Assembly (NCBI GenBank): GCA_018715085.1
Contig: DVMI01000121.1
Coordinates: forward strand, 1-40,167
Source of the DNA: Candidatus Avidesulfovibrio excrementigallinarum
GTDB lineage: Bacteria; Desulfobacterota; Desulfovibrionia; Desulfovibrionales; Desulfovibrionaceae
Direction of reading: 5' to 3'
DNA: 40,167 bases
Shown: piece after piece, positions 26,415-34,271 of the stretch
How positions within the stretch are numbered: position 1 is the first letter of the stretch
Layout of the letters: the number at the start of each line of letters is the position of its first letter
Translations under genes and position numbers: made by a program
The notes under the pieces: model-generated
Told to the model about the DNA's origin: nothing
What the model saw: the letters and a program-made list of their open reading frames with translations, nothing else
The model's database searches: none

Positions 26415-26875
26415 AGCCTTCTGGCGTGCGGTGTTGACAGCCCTCCCCACACGGCAGCACAGGCCCAGGCAGACAGCTTTGCAGCCCGCCCGCGGCGCAA
26501 AGGATTTTCACGCCAACGGGCGTTTTTGCCCTCAGGAAGACCGGAAAACCATCCGTGGACTCAGTCTGCAGGGCTTCAGCCCCCTTGTGCGCCATAACCC
26601 CGGCCTGCCGCCGGCTTTCCCCACCAACGCGGCCTGAAGCAGCGCAGGCACAAGGCATTGCGCACGCCGGTGCCTGCCTTGCCCGGCGGTACAGCGTCCC
26701 GCAGTCACGCCATACCAAACACAGGCACGCGCTTTGCCCGCATGGATGCCTGCCGGGTTCGCAAAAGAGCAGGCAGGGACGCTTGCCACGCGGCTCCCTG
26801 CCCGCACAAAAGAACACGGCGGCAGACGCACGCCAGAGACCAGCCTCTGCCCGGAGGATGCCACCCCACAACAAT

Positions 26876-26933
26876 GCAAAAAGCCGGAGGAAAAAGGACT
26901 CCCCTCAGGGGATTCCCTCTTCACTCCGGCACA
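26876..26933 (-). terminator. Intrinsic terminator after islB
   Basis: Outer stem GCCGGAG (26883-26889) with CTCCGGC (26924-26930), enclosing a smaller CCCCTCAGGGG hairpin and followed by TTTTT on the - strand. It starts about 30 bases after the islB stop codon. Confidence 0.7.
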
Positions 26934-26961
26934 CGCAAAGCTATGGTCTGGCCGCAGGCAC

Positions 26962-27909
26962 TCAGCCGTTCAGACCGCGGCGTTCGCGGACAATATTTTC
27001 AACAATGCCCTGCAGGCGGGGCACCACATCCTGAGGCAGGGTGACTTCGCCCATGGGGTAGTCACGGCCGAGGAAGGTGTATTTCTGCGTCCCAAGGCGG
27101 TGATAGGGCAGCATTTCATAGCCCACCTGGGGATACGGGGCAATGAGTTCGCCAATGGCTCTGGCGGTCTCTTCGTCGTCGTTGAAGCCGGGGATCACAG
27201 GCGTCCGGCACAACACGGGCAAATCCGGGAATTCCGTGACCAGCCGGTGGAAATTTTCGAGGATGCGTTCGTTGCCGCCGCCGGTCCATTCCTTGTGCTT
27301 GGCGCTGTCGACGTGCTTGATGTCAAACAGCACGTTGTTCAGCAGCGCCGCAGCCTCTGACAGCGTTTCCCACGGCACGTTGCCGCAGGTTTCAATGGCC
27401 AGCTTGATGCGGCGGCGTTTGGCTTCGCGCAGCAGCGCCAGGGCAAAATCCCGCTGGAACAGGGGCTCGCCACCGGACAGCGTCATGCCGCCGCCAGACC
27501 GGGAGTAGAAAATCGCGTCCTGTTCGACCACGCGCAGCACTTCGTCGACCGTCTTGGTTTCGCCATAGATGATCAGGCCCTTGGCCGGACAGGCGTGTGC
27601 GCAGTCCAGGGTGTCGCAGTCGCGGCAGAAGGTGCGATCGATGGCAATCTTGCCGTCGGGCGCTTCAGTGATGGCGCCCTTGGTGCACACTTCCACACAG
27701 CGCACGCATTTGGAAAGCCCAAGGCAGCGGCCTTCGTTGTAGGCGAGCTGGGGCTGCGGTTTCTGGGATTCGGGATTACTGCACCACCGACAGGCCAGCG
27801 TACAGCCATTCAGGAACACGATAGTGCGGATACCTGGGCCGTCATGTACGGAATATTTCTGGATATTAAAAACCGTACCCGTTGTTTTTCTGTCTTGCAG
27901 CGAACTCAT
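26962..27909 (-). CDS. islB: Glycyl radical enzyme activase (isethionate lyase activating enzyme)
   Basis: Radical-SAM enzyme that cleaves S-adenosylmethionine and places the glycyl radical on its partner enzyme. 315 residues. The radical-SAM CxxxCxxC motif is NGCTLACRWCSNPE (Cys36, 40, 43), preceded by VHDGPGIRT. An inserted ferredoxin-like domain has two more four-Cys sets (Cys62, 68, 71, 75 and Cys95, 98, 103, 107), as in activases of the eliminase-type glycyl radical enzymes. GGGMTLSGGEPLFQ and PVIPGFND are further family blocks. CAGGAG precedes ATG 27909. The only glycyl radical enzyme in the window is IslA at 37515-40004, so that is its likely partner. A terminator separates it from the aldehyde dehydrogenase, so it may be transcribed from its own promoter. 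Confidence 0.9.
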   Translation of the reverse strand: MSSLQDRKTTGTVFNIQKYSVHDGPGIRTIVFLNGCTLACRWCSNPESQKPQPQLAYNEGRCLGLSKCVRCVEVCTKGAITEAPDGKIAIDRTFCRDCDTLDCAHACPAKGLIIYGETKTVDEVLRVVEQDAIFYSRSGGGMTLSGGEPLFQRDFALALLREAKRRRIKLAIETCGNVPWETLSEAAALLNNVLFDIKHVDSAKHKEWTGGGNERILENFHRLVTEFPDLPVLCRTPVIPGFNDDEETARAIGELIAPYPQVGYEMLPYHRLGTQKYTFLGRDYPMGEVTLPQDVVPRLQGIVENIVRERRGLNG

Positions 27910-28091
27910 GCCGCACTCCTGTTTCCTGAAAAGAGCTTGAAGGTTAAAAAAATCCGCGCAGCCTCTGCCAGACCGGCAACAGGCCGTATCACGCCGCGCC
28001 GTCTGCCTGCTGCCGGTTCGCAGCAGCGCCGCGGGGATCTTCTGCCCGAGGCAGCGTTTTTGACCACGGCTGCACGCAAACTGCGCCCGGC

Positions 28092-28108
28092 CGCATCAGG
28101 CCTGCCAG
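28092..28108 (-). promoter_or_regulatory. Candidate sigma-54 promoter of islB
   Basis: The - strand reads CTGGCAGGCCTGATGCG: GG-N10-GC spacing is correct, with TGGCA kept at -24 and ATGC in place of TTGC at -12. It lies between a terminator and islB, about 185 bases before the start codon. Weaker than the promoters ahead of islA and the ZraP-like genes. Confidence 0.4.
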
Positions 28109-28180
28109 ACAAAGCGGCTGCTGCCGCAATGCCCGCAAAGTGCAGGCACGAAAAAACTTTGGCCGGCCGCCGCCCGCAGT

Positions 28181-28212
28181 ATAAAAAAAGCGGCATGCGC
28201 GCTTCTGCCGCT
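28181..28212 (-). terminator. Terminator after the aldehyde dehydrogenase gene
   Basis: AGCGGCA (28189-28195) pairs with TGCCGCT (28206-28212) and is followed by seven T on the - strand. Placed 107 bases after the aldehyde dehydrogenase stop, it would end the shell-operon transcript before islB. Confidence 0.72.
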
Positions 28213-28318
28213 CACCGCCATACGTCTCTCTCCACGGACAAATCCGGCAGGGAGCCGCGGATTGCGCCGCGCCCGAAACAGGTCCGGGCGCGACGCGTTA
28301 CTTTGGATCGTCCTGCAA

Positions 28319-29737
28319 CTAGACGATACGGAAGTTGTTGACCACACAGCAGCGGCGCAGGCGCACAAAGCTGCGAGCGCAGGTCACGCCTTCACCGGTG
28401 GGGGTGGAAATGGTCATGGTGGTCCAGCCTTCGCCGCCAGCGCCCAGCGCGGCGATGTGCGGGCCGTTCTTCACGAACAGGCTGGTGTTCATCAGGCGGG
28501 CCATCTTGTCCATATGGTCGATATGGCGCGAATGCATGCCGGCCGTGTGCGACAGACCCCGTTCGAGGATCAGCGCCCAGTTGATGGCTTCGTCGACGTC
28601 ATGCGCGCGCAGCAGCGGCAGCACGGGCATCATCTGTTCGGTGCGGGCGAAGACGTGATCAACGTCGCGGCCCACATCAACGAGCAGCATCCGGCAGGAA
28701 TCCGGCACGGAGATGCCGGCGGCCTTGGCGATGACGGCGGCGTCACGGCCAACCCACTTGGGATTGGCAGAGGGCTTGGGTCCGGGGTAGTTGCGCAGCA
28801 CGATGCGGGCGATGGCGTCGGCCTGATCGAGGGAGATTTCCACAGCGCCAAGAGCCTTCAGTTCCTGCTTCAGGCTGTCGGCGATGCAATCCACCGCGAT
28901 GATTTCCTTTTCGTCAGCGCAGATGATGTTGTTGTCAAACGTGGCGCCGGTGTAGATGCTGACAGCGGCACGCTTGATGTCGGCGGTTTCGTCGACCACT
29001 ACCGGCGGGTTGCCGGCGCCGGCAGCGATAAGGCGCATGGTGGCGTGCTTGCGGGCGGCTTCAACCACGGCTTCGCCGCCGGTCACGACCAGCAGCTTGA
29101 CGCGGGGATGGCTGAACAGCTGCTGAGCCACTTCAATCGTGGGTTCCTTTACGGCCACAAGCAGGTTTTCGATGCCGGTGGCGGCAACGATGGCCTGGTT
29201 GAGCAGCTGAATGGCCTTCTGCGAGGTCCGCTTCGCACCGGGGTGGGGAGCGAACACAATGGCGTTACCACCGGCAATCATGCTGATGGAGTTGTTGATG
29301 ACCGTTGCCGCCGGGTTGGTGGACGGCGTTACCGAAGCAATGACACCCCAGGGGGCGTTTTCGATAAGGGTAAGGCCAAGGTCGCCCGTGATGGCCATAG
29401 GCGCAAGGCATTCCGTACCGGGGGTGCGTTCGGCTTCAAGCACGTTCTTGGTGATTTTGTCAGCCACGCGGCCCATGCCGGTTTCTTCGACAGCCATGCG
29501 GGCCAGCATTTCGGCATGCTGCACGCCAGCGGCACGGATGGCGGCGATCACCTTTTCGCGCATGGCGATGGTGTTCACCTTCGGGTAGGCGGCTTCAGCC
29601 GCGCTCACCGCATCCTCAAGTTGATCGAAGAGGCCGAAATCGCCTCCGCTCGCTGCACAGGGCGCCGCAACACTCCCCTGCAGACGGCTCAGCACTTCCG
29701 AGACGATCCGCTCGACTTCCTGCTGACCAATGCTCAT
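28319..29737 (-). CDS. CoA-acylating aldehyde dehydrogenase, microcompartment type (PduP/EutE-like)
   Basis: Converts acetaldehyde, CoA and NAD+ to acetyl-CoA and NADH within the microcompartment. 472 residues, normal for PduP/EutE. Residues 1-20 (MSIGQQEVERIVSEVLSRLQ) form the short amphipathic helix typical of encapsulation peptides, joined by a Gly/Ala linker to the enzyme. The catalytic Cys273 is in TFDNNIICADEKE. ENAPWGVIASVTPSTNPAAT and GGEAVVEAARK are cofactor-domain blocks. GAGGAG precedes ATG 29737. It is the last gene of the shell operon and the step that detoxifies the acetaldehyde produced by IslA. No alcohol dehydrogenase accompanies it in the window. Confidence 0.92.
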   Translation of the reverse strand: MSIGQQEVERIVSEVLSRLQGSVAAPCAASGGDFGLFDQLEDAVSAAEAAYPKVNTIAMREKVIAAIRAAGVQHAEMLARMAVEETGMGRVADKITKNVLEAERTPGTECLAPMAITGDLGLTLIENAPWGVIASVTPSTNPAATVINNSISMIAGGNAIVFAPHPGAKRTSQKAIQLLNQAIVAATGIENLLVAVKEPTIEVAQQLFSHPRVKLLVVTGGEAVVEAARKHATMRLIAAGAGNPPVVVDETADIKRAAVSIYTGATFDNNIICADEKEIIAVDCIADSLKQELKALGAVEISLDQADAIARIVLRNYPGPKPSANPKWVGRDAAVIAKAAGISVPDSCRMLLVDVGRDVDHVFARTEQMMPVLPLLRAHDVDEAINWALILERGLSHTAGMHSRHIDHMDKMARLMNTSLFVKNGPHIAALGAGGEGWTTMTISTPTGEGVTCARSFVRLRRCCVVNNFRIV

Positions 29738-29748
29738 GATGACTCCTC

Positions 29749-29782
29749 AAAAAGGCGGCTGACTGGTGTTCAGCCGTTTTTG
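29749..29782 (-). terminator. Intercistronic terminator-like hairpin, eutN-aldehyde dehydrogenase
   Basis: On the - strand AAAAACGGCTGA, a 7-base loop and TCAGCCGCCTTTTT form a stem with one bulge, followed directly by the GAGGAG of the aldehyde dehydrogenase. It resembles an intrinsic terminator lying inside the operon and probably lowers or stabilises expression across the junction. Confidence 0.6.
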
Positions 29783-29820
29783 TAACAGCAAAACCGCTCC
29801 GCGCCGGGCGAGGCAGAACC

Positions 29821-30114
29821 TCATCCGTTGTTCTTGCGATACACCGCGGTAGCGCCGGCGTTGACGTGATCCACAATGCCCACGATAGCCAGATCTATGG
29901 GCGGCTCCTGACCAATGGCAAAGCGTGCGGAACTTCCGCGCGACACAATCACCCATTCGCCATCGCCTGCACCGATAGGATCCACCGCGACCTCGCGCCG
30001 CCCGGTCGGTTCGCCCTTGGCATCGAGCAAATCGACCCACAGCAACGAATTGTGCGGCATTCCCGGACAGCGCACTGTCGAAACGACCTGGCCCACAATT
30101 CTGCCTAATTCCAT
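29821..30114 (-). CDS. Microcompartment vertex protein, EutN/CcmL type (BMC-P)
   Basis: Pentamer-forming shell protein that caps the vertices of a bacterial microcompartment. 97 residues, typical for the family. It begins MELGRIVGQVVSTVRCPGM and has LLWVDLLDAKG, the AVDPIGAGDGEWVIVSRGSSAR core and DLAIVGIVDHV, all classic EutN/CcmL marks. The ATG at 30114 gives the family N-terminus; AAGGGA lies about nine bases upstream. It is flanked by intercistronic hairpins on both sides, which fits the low stoichiometry needed for vertex proteins. Confidence 0.93.
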   Translation of the reverse strand: MELGRIVGQVVSTVRCPGMPHNSLLWVDLLDAKGEPTGRREVAVDPIGAGDGEWVIVSRGSSARFAIGQEPPIDLAIVGIVDHVNAGATAVYRKNNG

Positions 30115-30208
30115 AAAAGCATTCCCTTTAAGCACGTCATGGCTCCGCCGTGCAACCGCTTAGGTCACGTCCGGAAGGAACCTGCCCTGTTCTAAACCTG
30201 GAAAATTC

Positions 30209-30231
30209 CCGGGGAGTTCAGGCCTCCCCGG
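30209..30231 (-). terminator. GC-rich intercistronic hairpin after BMC-H
   Basis: Perfect 8-bp stem CCGGGGAG (30209-30216) with CTCCCCGG (30224-30231), a 7-base loop, followed on the - strand by GAATTTTCC. It lies 20 bases after the BMC-H stop. It may be a partial terminator or a 3' stabiliser that raises BMC-H over EutN. Confidence 0.55.
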
Positions 30232-30250
30232 AGACCTCTATGCCCGAAGA

Positions 30251-30529
30251 TTACTTGCGGGACAGCGGAAACACGGTTTCCAGGTCCGCATGGGGACGAG
30301 GAATGACGTGCACGGCCACCAGGTCACCACCCACACGCTGCACAGCGGCAGCGCCGGCATCGGTAGCGGCTTTGCACGCGGCCACGTCGCCACGCACCAG
30401 CGCGGTCACATAGCCGCCGCCAATCTGCTCGTAAGAAACGAGCTGCACGCGAGCAGCCTTGACCATGGCATCCGCAGCTTCGATAAGGCCAACCAAACCT
30501 TTGGTTTCGATCATGCCGAGAGCATCCAT
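30251..30529 (-). CDS. Microcompartment hexameric shell protein (BMC-H, PduA/EutM type)
   Basis: Canonical single-domain BMC shell protein, 92 residues, forming the hexagonal facets. It starts [20 protein letters not shown] and has [20 protein letters not shown], the [16 protein letters not shown] core and the [11 protein letters not shown] ending of PduA/EutM/EutS-group hexamers. The pore-loop region reads [16 protein letters not shown] precedes the ATG. It lies 27 bases after the phosphotransacetylase gene. A strong hairpin follows it. Probably the major facet protein of this compartment. Confidence 0.95.
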   Translation of the reverse strand: MDALGMIETKGLVGLIEAADAMVKAARVQLVSYEQIGGGYVTALVRGDVAACKAATDAGAAAVQRVGGDLVAVHVIPRPHADLETVFPLSRK

Positions 30530-30556
30530 TGTGGACTCCTTTTCAATGTATAGATG

Positions 30557-31558
30557 TTATTGTTGCTTCCTCGTGCGCTCCAGCCCCAGACCGACTACGG
30601 CAACCTGGAACATGTCGTCTGCACTGCAGCCACGGGAAAGGTCATGCCATCCGCCAGCAAAGCCCTGCAGCATCGGCCCGAAGGCCGTATAGCCGCCAAG
30701 GCGTTGTGCTATCTTGTACGCGATGTTCCCGGCTTCAAGCGAGGGGAACACCAGAATATTGCTTCGTCCCTGAAGCGGGCTGTTGGGAGCCTTCAGCTTG
30801 GCGACCACAGGCACAAGGGCCGCATCCACCTGAAGCTCGCCGTCCACCAGCAGATCGGGATAACGCTTCTTGATGAGCGCGAGGGCTTCGCGCATTTTGT
30901 CCACCCGCGGGTGTTCGGCGCTTCCCTTGGTCGAGAAGGACAGCAGCGCCACGCGGGGTTCCATGTTCATAAGGCCCTGCAACATTGACGACGCCGAACC
31001 GACGATGTCAACAAGCTGCTCGGGCGTGGGGTCCGGAATGACCCCGGCGTCGGTGAAGACGTAAAAACTCTTGCAGTCCGGCGCGATGATAAAGAAGAAG
31101 GACGAAACCGTCTTCACCCCCGGGGCTGTGCCGATAAAGCGCAGCCCGGCGCGGATCATGTTGGCCGTGGAGGCAAGGTTGCCGCCAACACCCACTTCAA
31201 CTTCGCCACGGCGAACCATCAGTGCGCCAGCCGCAAGCGAGGAAGAAACGGCCTTGCGGGCATCTTCCTCGGTAACGGGCTTGCCCTTCTTCTGCTGTAT
31301 CGCCATGTAGTCTGCCATGTTGCGTTCTATCAACGCGGGCGCACCGGGATCCACGACGCGAATCATGGCTCCCGTCTCACCCACCTCGCGCAACTTTTGC
31401 TGCACGATCCATGGACGGCCCAACACGACGGGTGACAGCAGGTTTTCCCGCACAAGCCTTGCGGCGGCCGCCACAGCACGGGTGTCTTCACCATCCGGGA
31501 AGACGACCGACCCTTTTCGTTCGCGGCAAATTTCCAAGCACCGTTCAAAAACGCACAT
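30557..31558 (-). CDS. Phosphate acetyltransferase, EutD type
   Basis: Interconverts acetyl-CoA and acetyl-phosphate, recycling CoA in the compartment. 333 residues, the length of single-domain Pta/EutD enzymes (family PF01515), not the unrelated PduL usually used by microcompartments. Visible blocks are [19 protein letters not shown] at the start, [22 protein letters not shown], the [19 protein letters not shown] segment, [12 protein letters not shown] and [17 protein letters not shown] near the end. The ATG at 31558 has CAGGAG ten bases upstream. It lies between the EutT-like gene and BMC-H. No N- or C-terminal encapsulation helix is obvious, so its location inside the shell is open. Confidence 0.9.
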   Translation of the reverse strand: MCVFERCLEICRERKGSVVFPDGEDTRAVAAAARLVRENLLSPVVLGRPWIVQQKLREVGETGAMIRVVDPGAPALIERNMADYMAIQQKKGKPVTEEDARKAVSSSLAAGALMVRRGEVEVGVGGNLASTANMIRAGLRFIGTAPGVKTVSSFFFIIAPDCKSFYVFTDAGVIPDPTPEQLVDIVGSASSMLQGLMNMEPRVALLSFSTKGSAEHPRVDKMREALALIKKRYPDLLVDGELQVDAALVPVVAKLKAPNSPLQGRSNILVFPSLEAGNIAYKIAQRLGGYTAFGPMLQGFAGGWHDLSRGCSADDMFQVAVVGLGLERTRKQQ

Positions 31559-31603
31559 GCGACCGCACTCCTGATCATGCCCGCTTCGCAGAAGCCAGGG
31601 GCA

Positions 31604-32377
31604 CTACTTGCTGGTAACCTTGGTGATGTCCTTACCCTGCTCGGCCAGCGCGGTCAGACACATAAGCACATACACGGCCGTGCTCAGACGGTTGCACGAT
31701 TCCATGAGGTCTTCACGATCGCCCATTTTGGCAAGGGTCACTTCCACTTCGCGCACCTGGGCGCGCAGCCAGTTCAGGAATGCGACGTTGGCGCCCAGCG
31801 AGGCGTCAGGCACAATATGCCCCTGCCCGAGATACTTCTGCGGATCAAGCGCCACAGAGTGCAGCATGTCACAGTTCATTCCGCAAACCGTCACCGCAGG
31901 CATGGCGTCGCCGGAAATCTCGGAAGCAAGCATCTGCCAGATCCAATTCTTGATGTCGTTCAGCCCGGTCTTGAGCAGAACAGGCAGGCGATTCTTCAGA
32001 TCGAACTGGGTCTGCACAACCACGGTGGCGGCAATCAGCGTGTCCAGACGGCCACGCAGCTCAATGCGCGGATGCGACTTCTGCACCTGGGTGTTGGCGT
32101 CCAGATAGGTTCTGCCGGCGCAGGGCTTGCAGCAGCAAGCCGCAGCAGGCGCCGCAGCGGCCTTTTCGGGCTCGGCAGGCACGGGCGTGCCGGGAACCGG
32201 AATCGAGGACGCGGGCTCAAAGGTGATGGGATGAGGCTCCCCTTCCACCGCCGTGTAGTTATTGGCACGCAGAAATTCCGCTGCTGCCGGGGTCAGCCGC
32301 TCGCCGGGAGCGAGCCGGCAGTTGCCGCCGCACTGTTCCGCGCGCTGTTTTGCTTCTTCTTCCGTAATGTATTGCAT
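31604..32377 (-). CDS. EutT-like cobalamin adenosyltransferase homologue
   Basis: 257 residues, similar along its length to EutT, the corrinoid adenosyltransferase of ethanolamine microcompartments. Shared blocks are an N-terminal LTPAAAEFLRANNY region, SHPRIELRGRLDTLIAATVV, YLGQGHIVPDASLGANVAFLNWLRAQVREVE, and NRLSTAVYVLMCLTAL at the end. EutT binds metal through HX11CCX2C. Here CCxxC is kept (Cys82, 83, 86, preceded by an extra Cys81), but the position of the His is Pro70. An Ala/Pro-rich stretch replaces the segment. The start is ATG 32377; a TTG just before it is in frame. Glycyl radical enzymes need no B12, so its job here is unclear: adenosyltransferase for another pathway, shell-associated redox or metal protein, or relic. 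Confidence 0.85.
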   Translation of the reverse strand: MQYITEEEAKQRAEQCGGNCRLAPGERLTPAAAEFLRANNYTAVEGEPHPITFEPASSIPVPGTPVPAEPEKAAAAPAAACCCKPCAGRTYLDANTQVQKSHPRIELRGRLDTLIAATVVVQTQFDLKNRLPVLLKTGLNDIKNWIWQMLASEISGDAMPAVTVCGMNCDMLHSVALDPQKYLGQGHIVPDASLGANVAFLNWLRAQVREVEVTLAKMGDREDLMESCNRLSTAVYVLMCLTALAEQGKDITKVTSK

Positions 32378-32409
32378 CAAATCCTCTCCCTTGAAGGAAA
32401 AAGGGGTAA

Positions 32410-33789
32410 CTAGCCCCGGACGGCCGGAGCCACCGCCGCATATCTGACACGGCCCTGCGCCTCGAAGGTCACCTGCGCGTCCTTGTCAAACGCGAGCACA
32501 TCGCCGGGACCGGCCGTCAAAACCTGTCCGTCGACCCGCACGGTCAGCTCGCCTTCAAGCACCACCAGGGCTTCTGCACGGGCAAACGTCCAGGGGAACG
32601 CGCCGCGTTCCCATTCGACATAGCCCACGGCCGGCATTTCCGACGCGCTTTCCGGCGCGATCACTTCCATCATGCCGACCCCGGTGTTGCTCGGGGAAAG
32701 CGGCAGCGCGCGGCTGTCGACCCGGGCGGCAGAAGCGGTCTTCTGCAGCCAGGCCGCGCCGGGCTGAGGAGCCACGCCAGCAGCCTGACTGGCGGCCTTG
32801 ATGCAGCGGACGCAGCTGCCTCCGCAGCCGGGTCCCTGCTCGGTCAGGGCCTTGCGGATCATGCCGTCGATGATGGCCGGATCCGTTCCGGCAGGCACTC
32901 TGGCGAGCACCTGTTCTCTTACTGCACTAAAGATGTCATCGGTATTCAGATCGATCGCCGCCTTGGCGGAGCAGCCGGCGGACTGCTGCGCCGGCGCAGC
33001 CTGATAGGAAGGCGCACCGGCGGGAACGGCCGGCTGAATCACAAAGGGAAGTCCAAACGAAGACGCCGGAACAAGAGGTTGATTTTCTTGCATACCAGGA
33101 ACCTGCTGCTGAGAAGATTGCTCGGGAGCGCAAGCCGCTTTCCCGAGGTTCTGGGCTTGTTCTGCCAACGTCAGAAAAGCCTGCCCAAGCTGCCGGAGCT
33201 GTTCGGCTCCAAGTCCGGCCATGAGCGCACTGGCAAGAGCCAGCATGGGATTGGACGCACCTGACGCTGCCGGCTGGGCCGGCTGACTGGCGGCAGGAAA
33301 CGCAAACCCCGTCTGGCCAGCTGCCAGAGCCGCAGGCATGAACGCCTGTGTGGCCGGCTGGCTGCTGACGGCGGCAGGTGCCGCCAGAACAGCGGGGCCG
33401 GCAACAGCGGGCGCCGGCATGGCTGCCGGAGCCGCCGCAACGGCCGCAAAGGGCTCCACCGCCTTCACCGGACCGGCGGCAGGCGCTGCCGCCGCAATCA
33501 CCGGTTCAGGCTTGTGCGCCGGTGGCAATGTCGTCAACGGAACCGAAGCCCAGACAGGGATGGAACTGCCAAACCGGGCCACCCCCTGACGGGGGGGTAC
33601 GGCTGCCGGGGCAGTCGCTCCAGAGGCCTCCCCCGACGCGGCGCCTGGCGCCAGGACAATGCCCAGCTGCGCCGCGTCGTCGCGTGCCTGCCATGTCACA
33701 ATGGCGCCTGGCTGCACACCAATCTGCGTCAGGCCCATGGTATGAGCCTGCCGAACGGTTTCAGCCGTAATAAGTTGCCGCTGTGCCAT
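32410..33789 (-). CDS. EutQ-like cupin protein with long Ala/Pro-rich scaffold region
   Basis: 459 residues, twice the usual EutQ length. Residues 1-48 (LITAETVRQAHTMGLTQIGV) match the small domain found at the start of EutQ-type proteins. Residues 50-190 are Ala/Pro-rich and probably disordered. A helix follows (NPMLALASALMAGLGAEQLR at about 190), then a second amphipathic helix region DIFSAVREQVLARVPAG that looks like an encapsulation peptide. A Cys cluster CGGSCVRC comes next. Residues 345-459 form the EutQ cupin (GYVEWERGAFPWTFARAEAL, VVLEGELTVRVDGQVLTAGP). EutQ has reported acetate kinase activity and a role in shell assembly. Here it could do both: make ATP from acetyl-phosphate, or tether cargo to shell. 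AAGGAA precedes ATG 33789. Confidence 0.82.
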   Translation of the reverse strand: MAQRQLITAETVRQAHTMGLTQIGVQPGAIVTWQARDDAAQLGIVLAPGAASGEASGATAPAAVPPRQGVARFGSSIPVWASVPLTTLPPAHKPEPVIAAAAPAAGPVKAVEPFAAVAAAPAAMPAPAVAGPAVLAAPAAVSSQPATQAFMPAALAAGQTGFAFPAASQPAQPAASGASNPMLALASALMAGLGAEQLRQLGQAFLTLAEQAQNLGKAACAPEQSSQQQVPGMQENQPLVPASSFGLPFVIQPAVPAGAPSYQAAPAQQSAGCSAKAAIDLNTDDIFSAVREQVLARVPAGTDPAIIDGMIRKALTEQGPGCGGSCVRCIKAASQAAGVAPQPGAAWLQKTASAARVDSRALPLSPSNTGVGMMEVIAPESASEMPAVGYVEWERGAFPWTFARAEALVVLEGELTVRVDGQVLTAGPGDVLAFDKDAQVTFEAQGRVRYAAVAPAVRG

Positions 33790-33818
33790 GCTGTCTTTCC
33801 TTGAACGAAACGATCAGA

Positions 33819-34247
33819 CTACTTTTTCTTGACAGTCTTCGGGGCCGCCTTTTCCGCCGCAGACAACGCGGCGGCTTCAGCCGCTTCTTCGGCCGCATAG
33901 GCAGCGGCCGCCGCAGCCCGGCGGGCCTTCATGGCCGCCTTGCGGGCGGCTTTTTTGGCGGGGATGTCGTTGAGCATCGCCGTCAGCGTTTCTTCAGGAT
34001 CGGCAGGGCTGGGAATCACGTTGGCGCAAATCAGCGCGTTGCCGCTGCGGGCCAGCTCGGCGCCCACGTCAACGGCGGCCTTGCACGAGGCCACGTCGCC
34101 CTTGCAGATGACGCACACGCGCAGGCCGTCCACCTTGTGAGCCTTGATCACGGTGACTTCCGCAGCCTTTGCCATGGCATCAGCCACTTCAATGGCCATG
34201 ACAAGACCGGCGGTTTCGACAAAACCAAGAGAAATCTGTTCGGACAC
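33819..34247 (-). CDS. BMC-H shell protein with basic Ala/Lys-rich C-terminal tail
   Basis: 142 residues: a BMC hexamer domain (about 1-95; ISLGFVETAGLVMAIEVADA, the CKGDVASCKAAVDVGAELA core, ANVIPSPADPEETL) followed by a 48-residue tail, AKKAARKAAMKARRAAAAAA through AAPKTVKKK. The tail is rich in Ala, Lys and Arg and resembles histone-H1-like or EutK/PduK-type extensions, but no Cys cluster or folded domain is seen. The start codon is GTG at 34247 with AAGGAG seven bases upstream. It lies 24 bases after the PduT-like gene. The tail could bind nucleic acid, acidic cargo or the EutQ scaffold; unproven. Confidence 0.9.
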   Translation of the reverse strand: MSEQISLGFVETAGLVMAIEVADAMAKAAEVTVIKAHKVDGLRVCVICKGDVASCKAAVDVGAELARSGNALICANVIPSPADPEETLTAMLNDIPAKKAARKAAMKARRAAAAAAYAAEEAAEAAALSAAEKAAPKTVKKK

Positions 34248-34271
34248 GGAACTACTCCTTGGAGGGCCAGG

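Larger units (their letters stand above)
26302..26961. other. Intergenic region islB-activator with two terminators
   Basis: 660 bases without a recognisable gene. Two - strand intrinsic terminators (26876-26933 and 26376-26414) are listed separately. The activator promoter must lie here unless the gene depends on read-through; no clear hexamers were found. Confidence 0.5.
27910..28318. other. Intergenic region aldehyde dehydrogenase-islB
   Basis: 409 bases inside an otherwise tight operon. It holds, in transcription order, an 8-bp GC hairpin (28268-28275 with 28285-28292), an intrinsic terminator (28181-28212) and a possible sigma-54 promoter (28092-28108). No gene is recognised. Confidence 0.55.
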
